Assembly: GCA_023665905.1 (NCBI GenBank)
Contig: JAMPDA010000005.1
Coordinates: 24,195-88,194, forward strand
Source of the DNA: Roseburia sp.
GTDB taxonomy: Bacteria > Bacillota > Clostridia > Christensenellales > Pumilibacteraceae
Length of the DNA stretch: 64,000 nucleotides
Direction: 5' to 3'
Position numbers and translations under genes: made by a program. Positions 31,068 through 40,049 of the stretch are shown here, in pieces (position 1 is the first letter of the stretch; each line of letters starts with the position of its first letter). The notes under the pieces were generated by a model. That model had not been told where the DNA came from. It searched no databases and saw only the letters and a program-made list of their open reading frames with translations.

Positions 31068-31104
31068 ATATTTATTCGATAAATTCGATAAAACTCCGAA
31101 AAGC

Positions 31105-31196
31105 CTATCGAGCGTAGCGCTTACTTTTTCGTTGTTTAGATTTATCTTCGGTTAATATCAGCGCCGTTTACATTACACGCTCATATTGCTCGATAG
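31105..31196 (+). other. Long-range inverted repeat in the 347-base gap before rpsO
   Basis: CTATCGAGC at 31105-31113 is the exact reverse complement of GCTCGATAG at 31188-31196, with 74 bases between. It lies upstream of the rpsO promoter and belongs to no gene. It might close a small RNA or be the 3' structure of the upstream operon; no T-run follows the second arm. Apart from this, the gap contains only the rpsO promoter and leader. Confidence 0.35.
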
Positions 31197-31288
31197 CGCG
31201 CGTCTAACAGAGAATTTGCAGTAAGGGGGACATACAACTTTGTCTCAATACGGTCAAAAACGAAATCGGACAAATTGGTTTAAAACGG

Positions 31289-31317
31289 TTTACAAACGCA
31301 ATTCCATGTGTTAAACT
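31289..31317 (+). promoter_or_regulatory. Probable promoter of rpsO-pnp
   Basis: TTTACA (31289-31294), 17 bp, TAAACT (31312-31317). This gives an rpsO leader of about 90 bases. Confidence 0.6.
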
Positions 31318-31352
31318 ATTATACGGGTAAAGTTGCCCATACCTTATTACCC

Positions 31353-31378
31353 GGTGGCGCGCTCTCCACGCGCCGACC
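31353..31378 (+). promoter_or_regulatory. Hairpin in the rpsO leader
   Basis: GGTGGCGCG pairs with CGCGCC-G-ACC (one bulged G) around a 7-base loop, 36 bases before the rpsO start. Ribosomal protein S15 often autoregulates through its mRNA leader, so this is a candidate S15-binding site. I did not match it to a known S15 leader class. Confidence 0.4.
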
Positions 31379-31414
31379 AAGGTTTAAGGTGAATCATTTT
31401 GTCGGAGGTTAAAA

Positions 31415-31678
31415 ATGGACAAACAAGTAAAAGCGGAGATCATTTCCAAATTCGCGACGCACGAGGGCGACACGGGAAGTCCCGAGGTGCAGATAGCGCT
31501 CCTCACATGGCGGATCAATCATCTGACCGAGCATTTAAAGACGCATCAAAAGGATCACCATTCGCGCAGAGGACTGCTCCAAATGGTTGGGTCGCGTCGC
31601 AGTCAGTTGAACTATCTCAAAGAGATAGATATCGAAAGATACCGCAGTCTTGTCGCTAAGCTCGAATTGCGCAAGTAA
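31415..31678 (+). CDS. rpsO: 30S ribosomal protein S15
   Basis: An 87-residue protein of the normal S15 length with the signature [27 protein letters not shown] and the final [12 protein letters not shown]. It binds the central domain of 16S rRNA early in 30S assembly. Strong ribosome site (cggagg) before ATG 31415. It is followed by a hairpin terminator and then pnp, the common bacterial order. Confidence 0.98.
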   Translation: MDKQVKAEIISKFATHEGDTGSPEVQIALLTWRINHLTEHLKTHQKDHHSRRGLLQMVGSRRSQLNYLKEIDIERYRSLVAKLELRK

Positions 31679-31690
31679 AACGGACATCCT

Positions 31691-31725
31691 CAAGGGGACG
31701 GCTTTTCGTCCCCTTGTGTTTGTAT
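31691..31725 (+). terminator. Terminator after rpsO
   Basis: A perfect 10-bp stem CAAGGGGACG/CGTCCCCTTG (31691-31700 with 31707-31716) with a 6-base loop, followed by tgtttgtattt. The T-run is interrupted, so some readthrough into pnp is plausible. Confidence 0.8.
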
Positions 31726-31852
31726 TTACGCGCGCTTTTTCGACCGCGGAAAACGGCGTCACGGCAAATGACGCCTGCGCTTTAAGAACCGCGAAAAGCG
31801 GCGCAGTATCGGAAGAACGGTCAATATAAGATTTTTTTCAGGAGAACATATT

Positions 31853-34045
31853 ATGGATTGCAAAATTTTCGAAACCGAGATCGGCGGACGCAAAGTAACC
31901 GTCGAAACCGGCAAGTATGCCGGACAAGCCAACGGATCGTGTATCATTCGTTGCGGCGACACCGTAGTAATGACAAACGTCACCATGGCGGAATCTCCGC
32001 GCCCGGGTATGGATTATTTTCCGCTCGGCGTGGACTTTGAAGAAAAGCTCTATTCGATAGGCAAGATCCCCGGCAGCTTTAAGCGTCGCGAGGGCCGCGG
32101 CAGCGACAAGGCGATACTCACTTCGCGCCTTATCGACCGTCCCATTCGTCCGCTGTTCCCCAAGGGACTTTTCAACGACGTATCGGTCGTTGCGACGGCG
32201 CTTTCTGTGGACACCAACATTCCGCCCGAAGTTTTCGGCATGCTCGGCTCGTCCATAGCGCTTTCGATATCGGATATCCCGTTCATGGGTCCGACTGGCT
32301 CCGTGGTCGTGGGTTGCGTGGACGGCAAGTACGTCATAAATCCCGACAACGAGCAGCGCGCCAAGAGCACTATGCACGTTTACGTTTCGGGCACCGCCGA
32401 CGCCATAATGATGGTGGAAGCGGGTGCGCACGAGGTGTCCGAGGAAGAAATGCTCGGCGGCATACTGTTTGCGCACGAGGAGATCAAAAAACAGGTCAAG
32501 TTCATCAACGACATAGTTAAAAAGGTCGGCAAGAAAAAGCGCGAGATGGAGCTTTATCATATCGGCGAGGACGTCGATAAGGACGTGCGCAAGTATGCGG
32601 ACAAAATGCTCGACAAAGCGCTCGACGAGTTCGACCGCAGCAAGCGTCAAGCCAATCAGGACGAAGTTCAAGCCGACGTCATGGAGCACTTCAAGGACGT
32701 GTACGCAGGCCGCGAGCGCGAGATATCCGACTCGCTCTACTACATGACCAAAGAGAAAGTGCGCGAAAAGATACTTTCTAAGGGTGTTCGTCCCGACGGC
32801 AGAAAGACGACGGATATACGCGACATTTGGTGCGAGGTGGGCGTACTGCCGCGCACGCACGGCTCCGCGGTATTTACGCGCGGTCAGTCGCAGGCGCTTT
32901 CCATATGCACGCTCGGCACGGCAGGCGACGCGCAAAAGCTCGACAACCTCGACGACGAGGAAACCAAGCGCTACATGCACCAGTACAATATGCCGCCGTA
33001 CTCCACGGGCGAAGCAAAACCGCTCCGCGCTCCCGGCCGTCGCGAGATAGGTCACGGCGCGCTTGCCGAACGCGCGCTCGAACCCGTCATTCCGTCCGAA
33101 GAAGAATTCCCGTACACGATACGCGTCGTGTCCGAGATACTCTCGTCCAACGGCTCCACGTCGCAGGCGAGCGTTTGCGGCTCCACGCTGTCGCTCATGG
33201 ACGCAGGCGTGCCCATCAAAGCGCCCGTAGCCGGCATTGCCATGGGTCTTATAAAAGACGACGAAAAGAACCGTCTCGCGATACTTTCCGATATCCAAGG
33301 GCTTGAGGACTTTTTGGGCGACATGGACTTTAAGGTGGCCGGAACGGAACACGGCATAACCGCCATTCAGATGGATATAAAGATCAAGGGCATCGACGAA
33401 AAGATACTGCGCACCGCGCTCGAACAGGCGCGCGTCGGCAGACTGCACATTCTCGGCAAGATGCTCGCGGTCCTCGACAAGCCGCGCGACGCGCTGTCGC
33501 CGTACGCGCCCAAGATAATCATGTTCAACATCGATCCGGAAAAGATCGGCGACGTCATAGGCAAGTCCGGCAAGACTATCAACAAGATAGTCGAGGACAC
33601 CGGCGTCAAGATCGATATCGAGGAAGACGGACGCGTGTTCATAGCCGGCGTCGATCAGGCGATGACCGACAAAGCCAAGGAGATAATACTTTCCATAGTA
33701 AAAGATCCGGAGATCGGCGACATTTACGAAGGTCCGGTCGTGACGGTGCGCGACGAGTTGGGTGCGTTCGTAGAGCTGTCGCCCGGCCGCGACGGAATGA
33801 TACACGTCGCCAAGCTCGGCAGATACGTCGGCAAGCGTCTCGAATCCGTTTCCGAAGTCCTCAAAGTGGGCGATATGGTAAGGGTCGAAGTCGTAAGCTT
33901 TACAAAGCAGGGCAAGATCGATCTTAAGCTCGTAGAGAAACTCACGGGCGACAAAATAGAAAAAGCTCCCGAAAGCGACAACGCCGCAGACGATCGCCGT
34001 CCGCGCAGACCGAGAGAAAGAAAGCCGCGCAAGTTCGACGACTAA
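31853..34045 (+). CDS. pnp: Polyribonucleotide nucleotidyltransferase (PNPase)
   Basis: A 730-residue 3'-5' phosphorolytic exoribonuclease. Two RNase PH-like domains (residues about 10-220 and 310-545), a KH domain (about 555-615, with IGDVIGKSGKTINKI) and an S1 domain (about 622-692, GPVVTVRDELGAFVEL) are followed by an Arg/Pro-rich tail (RRPRRPRERKPRK). It degrades and tails mRNA in the cytoplasm and is part of RNA-degrading complexes. Ribosome site aggaga before ATG 31853. The rpsO-pnp-ylxY-M16 protease order matches Bacillus. Confidence 0.98.
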   Translation: MDCKIFETEIGGRKVTVETGKYAGQANGSCIIRCGDTVVMTNVTMAESPRPGMDYFPLGVDFEEKLYSIGKIPGSFKRREGRGSDKAILTSRLIDRPIRPLFPKGLFNDVSVVATALSVDTNIPPEVFGMLGSSIALSISDIPFMGPTGSVVVGCVDGKYVINPDNEQRAKSTMHVYVSGTADAIMMVEAGAHEVSEEEMLGGILFAHEEIKKQVKFINDIVKKVGKKKREMELYHIGEDVDKDVRKYADKMLDKALDEFDRSKRQANQDEVQADVMEHFKDVYAGREREISDSLYYMTKEKVREKILSKGVRPDGRKTTDIRDIWCEVGVLPRTHGSAVFTRGQSQALSICTLGTAGDAQKLDNLDDEETKRYMHQYNMPPYSTGEAKPLRAPGRREIGHGALAERALEPVIPSEEEFPYTIRVVSEILSSNGSTSQASVCGSTLSLMDAGVPIKAPVAGIAMGLIKDDEKNRLAILSDIQGLEDFLGDMDFKVAGTEHGITAIQMDIKIKGIDEKILRTALEQARVGRLHILGKMLAVLDKPRDALSPYAPKIIMFNIDPEKIGDVIGKSGKTINKIVEDTGVKIDIEEDGRVFIAGVDQAMTDKAKEIILSIVKDPEIGDIYEGPVVTVRDELGAFVELSPGRDGMIHVAKLGRYVGKRLESVSEVLKVGDMVRVEVVSFTKQGKIDLKLVEKLTGDKIEKAPESDNAADDRRPRRPRERKPRKFDD

Positions 34046-34062
34046 AAATTCGATGTAATACT

Positions 34063-34105
34063 AAAAGCACCCCGATCGCGAATACATTAGCATGGGGTGT
34101 TTTTT
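34063..34105 (+). terminator. Hairpin between pnp and ylxY that includes the ylxY ribosome site
   Basis: AAAAGCACCCC (34063-34073) pairs with GGGGTGTTTTT (34094-34104; one G-T pair) across a 20-base loop. It looks like an intrinsic terminator, but the right arm GGGGTG is also the only ribosome site for the ATG at 34106, one base after the T-run. Confidence 0.7.
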
Positions 34106-34834
34106 ATGGCGGAAGTCAAAAACAAGGTCAAATTTTTTCGGGCGATTTTGGGCAATATAGTAATATGCGCGACGGTGGCGGCGCTGCTTTTGGTCACACT
34201 GTCGGACACGGACACTCGCGCACGCGCGCAGAGCGGCGAGCCGTACTATTCGGGCAAGTCCGATACAAAAATATCGCTCATGATAAACGTGTATTGGGGG
34301 ACGGAATACATCTCCGATATGCTCGACATATTTCGCAAGTACAATGTTAAGACGACGTTTTTCGTCGGCGGCATGTGGGCTGCCGGCAACGGCGAAACGC
34401 TAAAGCGCATCAGCGACGAGGGTCACGAGATAGGCAATCACGGGTACTATCATAAGGACCATTCCAAGCTGGACGGCGCGTACAACAAAAAAGAGATCGG
34501 TTCTGCGCACGACGCGGTAAAGGATATCCTCGGTTTGGACATGACGCTGTTCGCTCCGCCGTCTGGCGCGTTCGCAAGCGCAACGCTGTCCGCCGCCGCC
34601 GAGCTCGGTTATCGCACCGTCATGTGGACGCGGGATACCGTGGATTGGCGCGATCACGACGCAGACCTGATATACAAGCGCGCGGTCAAAAATCTGAAGG
34701 GCGGAGATCTTATACTCATGCATCCCACGGAGTGCACCGTTGACGCTTTGGAACGCATAATCTACGCGGTGTTTGCGCATAACTTGCGCATAGCGCCGGT
34801 CAGCGAGGTGCTCGACGGCACGGCTACCGCGTGA
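34106..34834 (+). CDS. ylxY: YlxY-type polysaccharide deacetylase-like protein
   Basis: A 242-residue protein from ATG 34106; an in-frame GTG at 34097 is less likely. N-terminal membrane anchor at residues about 12-32, then a NodB/CE4-type domain. The first CE4 motif, normally TFDDG, reads LMINVYWGTEY here. The Bacillus YlxY family likewise has a degenerate NISWG-like motif, so loss of the catalytic Asp is a family trait. H-x3-4-H survives in part (EIGNHGYYHKDH), as does the RPPSG-like APPSGAF segment. Deacetylase activity is doubtful. YlxY homologues are thought to act in the sporulating cell envelope. Its translation may be gated by the hairpin overlapping its ribosome site. Confidence 0.85.
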   Translation: MAEVKNKVKFFRAILGNIVICATVAALLLVTLSDTDTRARAQSGEPYYSGKSDTKISLMINVYWGTEYISDMLDIFRKYNVKTTFFVGGMWAAGNGETLKRISDEGHEIGNHGYYHKDHSKLDGAYNKKEIGSAHDAVKDILGLDMTLFAPPSGAFASATLSAAAELGYRTVMWTRDTVDWRDHDADLIYKRAVKNLKGGDLILMHPTECTVDALERIIYAVFAHNLRIAPVSEVLDGTATA

Positions 34835-34852
34835 CGCAATTTAAGGAGAAGT

Positions 34853-36109
34853 ATGACCGTAAAGAAATACAAAAGCGGCTTGACGCTTATAGTCGAGAGA
34901 AACGAAGCTCTGCGCTCCGTCACATCGGGCATAATGGTGGGCGCGGGGAGCGCGTACGAATGTGCGCGCAACAACGGCATTTCGCATTTTATCGAGCATA
35001 TGCAGTTTAAGGGCACGGAAAAACGCACGGCGCAGGAGATCGTCGGCGCTTTCGACAGAGCAGGCTCGGTCTACAACGCGTTTACCGGCAAGGAATACAC
35101 ATGCTATTACTTTAAGTCGATAGACGAAAAAGTGGAGGACTGCTTCGAGGTCCTTGCCGACCTGTTTTTGAATTCCGTGTTCGACAAAGCGGAGCTCGAC
35201 CGCGAGCGCAAAGTGATCCTTGAGGAGATCAATATGAGCCTTGACGAGCCGGACGGCGTGTGCTACGACGTTCTGTATCGCGCGATGTTCGGCGAGGGCT
35301 CGCTCGGCATGGAAATACTCGGTCCGAAGGAAAACGTATCGCGCTTTACGAAAGCGGATATCGCGGAGTACAAAAGTTCGCACTATTTGCCGAGCAATAC
35401 GGTGGTGGCGTTTGTCGGCAATATCACCGAAGCCGAGGCGGAAGCGCTCGTACTCAAACATCTCGCCGAGCTTGCGGACGCCGAATATAAAGCGCCGCCC
35501 GTGCTGTCCGCGCAGAAGTTCAACGCCGCTTTCGGCTCGTTCGTAAAGGACTACGAGCAGTCGGAGATATCCGTGGCTTTCCCGTCGTTCGGACTTGGCG
35601 ACGCGCGCGCACAACAGCTTTCCGCGCTCGACTGCATACTCGGCAACGGCATGAGCTCGCGGCTGTTCCAGCGCCTTCGCGAGCAGCTCGGGCTTGTGTA
35701 CAGCGTGTACACGTCGCCTTGGATGGGCAAGAACAACGGCGTTTTTTCGGTGTGCGCCAACGTCAACGTCGTCAATGTCGCGCAGACGCTCGAAGTAATA
35801 AAGAGCGAGATCGACGCTATGGCAAACCGCGGCGTGACGGAGGACGAAGCGGAAAAAGCAAAGACGCAACTGAAAGTCGCGTTGATGTTCGGCAAGGAAA
35901 ATCCCATGAACTACATGCTGTCGCTCATGCGCTGGCGCGTGCTGTTGGATAGGGAATACGACCTCGACGGCTTGCTCGCGCGCATAGAGGATATCACGCC
36001 GCGCAAGATAAACGACTTGGCTGCGGAAATACTCACGGCGCGCCCTGCGATAGCGTACGTAGGCAAAGATCCGCATATTTCGATCGAAAAAACATATTTC
36101 GGAGAATAA
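34853..36109 (+). CDS. mlpA: M16-family zinc protease (MlpA/YmxG type)
   Basis: A 418-residue insulinase-like protease with the inverted zinc motif HFIEH (about residue 46, in ISHFIEHMQFKGTEKR) and a downstream Glu ligand region (ERKVILEEINMSLDEPDG). M16 proteases of this size work as dimers in the cytoplasm on short peptides. Its location after ylxY, as in Bacillus (ymxG/mlpA), supports the assignment. Ribosome site aaggaga; 18 bases after ylxY, 2 bases before the next gene. Confidence 0.93.
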   Translation: MTVKKYKSGLTLIVERNEALRSVTSGIMVGAGSAYECARNNGISHFIEHMQFKGTEKRTAQEIVGAFDRAGSVYNAFTGKEYTCYYFKSIDEKVEDCFEVLADLFLNSVFDKAELDRERKVILEEINMSLDEPDGVCYDVLYRAMFGEGSLGMEILGPKENVSRFTKADIAEYKSSHYLPSNTVVAFVGNITEAEAEALVLKHLAELADAEYKAPPVLSAQKFNAAFGSFVKDYEQSEISVAFPSFGLGDARAQQLSALDCILGNGMSSRLFQRLREQLGLVYSVYTSPWMGKNNGVFSVCANVNVVNVAQTLEVIKSEIDAMANRGVTEDEAEKAKTQLKVALMFGKENPMNYMLSLMRWRVLLDREYDLDGLLARIEDITPRKINDLAAEILTARPAIAYVGKDPHISIEKTYFGE

Positions 36110-36111
36110 AA

Positions 36112-36516
36112 ATGGAAAACAAAACGGAAAATCAGAACGTGACCGAAAAGCCCGAGGACAAGCTCGATGTGCTGTTCCGCATGCAAAAGGGCTTGGACGC
36201 ATACATACGCGAAAAGCGCGGATTGAACTTTACGCGCGGCGAATGGGTGTGCAAAAAGGCGATGGCGCTCATGGTCGAGCTGGGCGAGGTCGTGGAGGAA
36301 GCGAAGTACAAGTGGTGGAAAAACAACACCGATATCGACGACGCCGCGCTCAAAGAGGAGATAGTGGACGTACTGCACTTCTTTTTGGGCATGTGCATAG
36401 ACAGCGGCATGACAGCCGACGAGCTTTTCGACATTTATCTCAAAAAGAACAAGGAAAACTACGACCGCCAAAACGGACTGTCGCAAAAGCACGGTTACGA
36501 ATTGGATAAAGCCTGA
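36112..36516 (+). CDS. All-alpha NTP pyrophosphohydrolase, dUTPase type
   Basis: A 134-residue helical protein with the magnesium-binding pattern ELGEVVEEAKYKWWK and, one helix later, EEIVDVLHFFLGMCID, followed by YLKKNKENYDRQNG. This matches the dimeric all-alpha dUTPase/MazG-like superfamily. The likely reaction is dUTP (or dUDP) to dUMP and pyrophosphate, limiting uracil incorporation in DNA. A general NTP-PPase is the alternative. It starts 2 bases after the M16 gene (ribosome site cggaga) and is followed by the ftsK promoter. Confidence 0.85.
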   Translation: MENKTENQNVTEKPEDKLDVLFRMQKGLDAYIREKRGLNFTRGEWVCKKAMALMVELGEVVEEAKYKWWKNNTDIDDAALKEEIVDVLHFFLGMCIDSGMTADELFDIYLKKNKENYDRQNGLSQKHGYELDKA

Positions 36517-36584
36517 ATTTTTGGCGCTTCGGGCAATTAAATCGCGCCGCCTTACAAAATAATCAAAAACTTTGTACGAAAGAC

Positions 36585-36613
36585 TTGAAAACAGCCGATT
36601 TGTGTGCTATAAT
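36585..36613 (+). promoter_or_regulatory. Promoter of ftsK and downstream genes
   Basis: TTGAAA (36585-36590), 17 bp, TATAAT (36608-36613), giving a leader of about 35 bases. From here to queA there is no obvious terminator, so a ten-gene transcript is possible. Confidence 0.8.
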
Positions 36614-36654
36614 GAGTAATGCGTAGAAAAGCGTAATTTTTTATTCAGAGGCGC

Positions 36655-39600
36655 ATGTTGGCACGCAAAGGGTATCGACAAAGAAAAAGCGGCAAAAATA
36701 ACGGCAATCACGACGTGCTCGGAATAACGCTGGTCGTTATTTCGTTATTTCTGTTGCTTTGTATAGCTATTCCACCCATTCTCAGCATCGTAAGCCGTGC
36801 CGTGTTCAACATCATGCTCGGCGTTTTCGGCATTTTTTCGTATCCGCTGTGCATAATAGTGCTTTTGCTCGGCGTTTTCATTTTGACGAAGCGCACGTTT
36901 GTGATGTCCAAAAAGGCGTTCGTATGCACCGTACTCATTGCGGTGTTTGCGATGATAATATTGCAGCTTGCGTCTACGCATGCGTTTTTGAAAGAGCGGT
37001 ACGTCGATTATATAGCCGACGTGTACACAGCCAAATATTCCGCAGGCGGAGTTATACTCGGCACGGTCGTGTTCGGGCTTAAGACCGCTCTCACCGAGAT
37101 CGGTTGCTATGTGATTTTTTCGCTTGCGATAGTGATAACGGTGGTCGTCATGACCGATCTCGTGCCGCGCATACGGTCGCGTCGCGCGCCGGTCGTTCCC
37201 GCCGCGCAGCCCAAGCCGCAAAAGAGCGGTTTCGACGTAAAGGGCGAGCCGCAGCGCGTCGTTTCGGTGGAAACCGCGCCCGGACTGTTCGTCGGTACGA
37301 TAGAACGGGCGGAGCCGCCCATACAGACGGAAACGGGCAGGGCTTCCGAGATACCGCTAAAGGAAAAGCGCAACGTGACGGACTACGCCGAAAACCCCGT
37401 TATCGAGCGCAATATCCCGCAGTTCGACGGTGACGACAAGCCGCTTTCCGAGGCGCGTTTTACGCTATACGGCGATTCGGACGTCATTGGCAGGCAGGAG
37501 ATAGAGGAATTCGGCAGGCAGTATTCCGCGGAGGCGGAAGCGCCCGTCGCGGTCGAAGAAATAAAGCCCGACGACATTGCCGTTCGCGATACCGTTCAGC
37601 CGCAGGCGTTGTCGGTCGAGCCGTACGAGCGCGTCAACGCCGACGCTCGCGCCGCGCAGCAACCCAAAAAGATAGTGCACCCCGTCGGTTCGACGGACAG
37701 TCGTTCGGACAAGCCGGAGATATACTTCCCCATAGAGAAGAAGACGGAGCTTAACGACGAGGGTATAGAGAATATAGACGACATAAAAGCGCGCCTCAAA
37801 GCGGCGAAAGAGCGCAAAATGAGCGCGCAGGACAATGTTCAGACGACTTTCAGATCGGCTACGGAAACGCGCGGAGCGTCGTTTGTAGTACCCGAATACG
37901 GCGCGCCGCCGCGCAGATCGGAGGAAGACGATCGGATAATCATTCCGTCCGACGTCAAGCCGCGGGCGGCTCAGCCCGTCATTCAGGCGCAGACCGCTTC
38001 GCAGAACGACTCCGCTATTACTCAGCCCAAGGCGGAATCCGTGGAAGACAGATTTTTGCGCTCCATGCGTCAAGAGCCCGTGCGCGTCGAGCCGACCGTC
38101 GAGCCGGAGCCGAACGTCGAGGACGACATCGTGGACGCGTATGCGATGCGCACTATGGATCAGCCCACCGAGGAGCCGACAGCGGACGACGACGTCAATC
38201 CCGACGATATCATAGACGGAACGCACTCGACGGAAGCCGCGCCGTCCGACGGCATAATTATAGGCGGCACGGAAAACGCAAGCCGCGGTCCGTCGCTCGT
38301 TCTGTCCGACGAGCCGCCGGTCGATCTGTCCGAAAAGCACGACATGACGAGCGATATCATAAACGGCGGCGATACTACGGGACTTTACGTTTCCGCCGAC
38401 GACGAGCCGGCGCCGAAGCCGACAAAGCGGCAAAAGAACAACGCGCCTTTGGAAAACCAAATAACGATCGAGGGCATGCTCAAGGAAAAAGCGGAAGACA
38501 CGGTCGTGATGCAGCCCAAGCGGCGCAAAAAATACAACTACATGCCGCCGCCTATAGACCTGCTCAAGATCTACGATAAAAACGAGTTTACGGAAGACGA
38601 GCTCAACGCCAACGCGCAGATACTCGAAAGCGTTGTGAGCGGCTTTTTAAAGACGCAGGTCAAGGTCATCGCGATAGTGCCCGGACCGCAAGTCACGAGA
38701 TACGAGATCGAAGTTCCGTCGGGCGTGCCCGTAAAGAGCATAGAGGCGCGAAGCGCCGACATAGCGTACGAGCTCGCGGCGGTCAGCGGCATACGCGTCG
38801 AAGCGCCTATCCCCGGAAAGCGCGCCATAGGCATAGAGGTGCCCGTGCCCGACAGCCGCAGATCGACGGTCGGCTTGAGGGAGATAATCGATTCGGCGGC
38901 ATTCGCAAAAGCCAAGTCGCCCATGACTTTCGCGGTAGGCAAGGACCTCAGCGGCGCACTCGTGCTTTGCGACCTCGAAAAAGTACCGCACCTGCTCATG
39001 GCGGGACAGACCGGCAGCGGCAAGAGCGCGGGACTTAACGGGCTTATAATCAGTTTGCTGTATAAATCGAGCCCGGACGATCTGCGCTTCATACTCGTAG
39101 ACCCCAAGCGCGTCGAGTTCAGCAAATATCGCGGAATGCCGCACTTATTGTTCGAAAAGATAGTCACCGAGCCTACGGAAGCGCTCAATTCGCTCAAGTG
39201 GGCGTGCAACGAAATGGAGCGGCGCTATACGATCCTGCAAAAGTACAGTTGCAGTAAGATATCCGAGTACAACGCCTTGCCCGACGTCACGAGCGGCGCC
39301 ATAGAAAAGTTGCCGCACATCGTAATCATTATCGACGAGCTAGCTAACCTCATGCAGTCGCAGGTAGCCAACGACATAGAGAGCAAGATAAGCTCCATAG
39401 CGGCGCTTGCGCGCGCGGCGGGCATACACCTGATAGTCGCGACGCAGCGTCCGTCCGCGGACGTCATTACGGGCACGATAAAGGTCAACCTTTCCAGCCG
39501 TATAGCGTTCAAGGTGGGAAGTCAGATCGACTCGCGTATCATTCTCGAAACAAACGGAGCGGAAGCGCTTTCCGGCATGGGCGACATGCTGTTCTATCCC

Positions 39601-40017
39601 GTAGACGCATCGGCGCCGAAGCGCGTGCAGGGCTCGTACGTCGGCGGCGACGAGGTCGTTTCCGTAATATCGTACCTTAAAGAGCACTTTGAATGTGATT
39701 TCGACGAGGACGCCGAAAAGTTCGTATGCGGCGGCGGCGACAGCGAAGCGGGCGGCGGCGGAATGGGCGGCGGCGGAAACAGCGCCGATCCGTTGTTGCC
39801 GCGCATATTGGCGCTCGCCATCAATTCCAAAATGATATCCGTGTCCGTAGTACAGCGCAGATTTTCCATAGGCTACGCCAGAGCGGCGCGCATAATCGAC
39901 TACATGGAAGAGATGGGCTATGTCGGGCCGAACACCGGCAACAATAAGGGACGCGACGTACTTTTGACGAGAGAGCAGTATATAGAAAAATTCGGCGACG
40001 ACGTTGACGATAATTGA
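36655..40017 (+). CDS. ftsK: FtsK/SpoIIIE DNA translocase
   Basis: A 1120-residue protein. Four N-terminal membrane helices (residues about 25-165) are followed by a long acidic/Pro-rich linker (about 175-620). The motor follows, with Walker A AGQTGSGKSAG (about 783), VDPKRVEFSKYRGMPHLL, Walker B-like IIIDELANLM and ATQRPSADVITG. A Gly-rich hinge (GGGDSEAGGGGMGGGG) precedes the gamma winged helix (about 1040-1110, with VVQRRFSIGYARAARIIDYMEEMG). It pumps DNA through the septum during division or into the forespore. The linker is long for the family. The gamma domain implies recognition of polar sequences and possibly activation of a Xer recombinase; an XerS-like one is encoded at 60601-61686. 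Confidence 0.96.
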   Translation: MLARKGYRQRKSGKNNGNHDVLGITLVVISLFLLLCIAIPPILSIVSRAVFNIMLGVFGIFSYPLCIIVLLLGVFILTKRTFVMSKKAFVCTVLIAVFAMIILQLASTHAFLKERYVDYIADVYTAKYSAGGVILGTVVFGLKTALTEIGCYVIFSLAIVITVVVMTDLVPRIRSRRAPVVPAAQPKPQKSGFDVKGEPQRVVSVETAPGLFVGTIERAEPPIQTETGRASEIPLKEKRNVTDYAENPVIERNIPQFDGDDKPLSEARFTLYGDSDVIGRQEIEEFGRQYSAEAEAPVAVEEIKPDDIAVRDTVQPQALSVEPYERVNADARAAQQPKKIVHPVGSTDSRSDKPEIYFPIEKKTELNDEGIENIDDIKARLKAAKERKMSAQDNVQTTFRSATETRGASFVVPEYGAPPRRSEEDDRIIIPSDVKPRAAQPVIQAQTASQNDSAITQPKAESVEDRFLRSMRQEPVRVEPTVEPEPNVEDDIVDAYAMRTMDQPTEEPTADDDVNPDDIIDGTHSTEAAPSDGIIIGGTENASRGPSLVLSDEPPVDLSEKHDMTSDIINGGDTTGLYVSADDEPAPKPTKRQKNNAPLENQITIEGMLKEKAEDTVVMQPKRRKKYNYMPPPIDLLKIYDKNEFTEDELNANAQILESVVSGFLKTQVKVIAIVPGPQVTRYEIEVPSGVPVKSIEARSADIAYELAAVSGIRVEAPIPGKRAIGIEVPVPDSRRSTVGLREIIDSAAFAKAKSPMTFAVGKDLSGALVLCDLEKVPHLLMAGQTGSGKSAGLNGLIISLLYKSSPDDLRFILVDPKRVEFSKYRGMPHLLFEKIVTEPTEALNSLKWACNEMERRYTILQKYSCSKISEYNALPDVTSGAIEKLPHIVIIIDELANLMQSQVANDIESKISSIAALARAAGIHLIVATQRPSADVITGTIKVNLSSRIAFKVGSQIDSRIILETNGAEALSGMGDMLFYPVDASAPKRVQGSYVGGDEVVSVISYLKEHFECDFDEDAEKFVCGGGDSEAGGGGMGGGGNSADPLLPRILALAINSKMISVSVVQRRFSIGYARAARIIDYMEEMGYVGPNTGNNKGRDVLLTREQYIEKFGDDVDDN

Positions 40018-40049
40018 CGGCAGCCGACACGCGGAGAAGCGAACTTTTG

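Noticed and set aside
31838..33805. A 655-codon open frame antisense to pnp
   Set aside because: Same cause: complementary-strand openness produced by pnp codon use, with no motifs or promoter.
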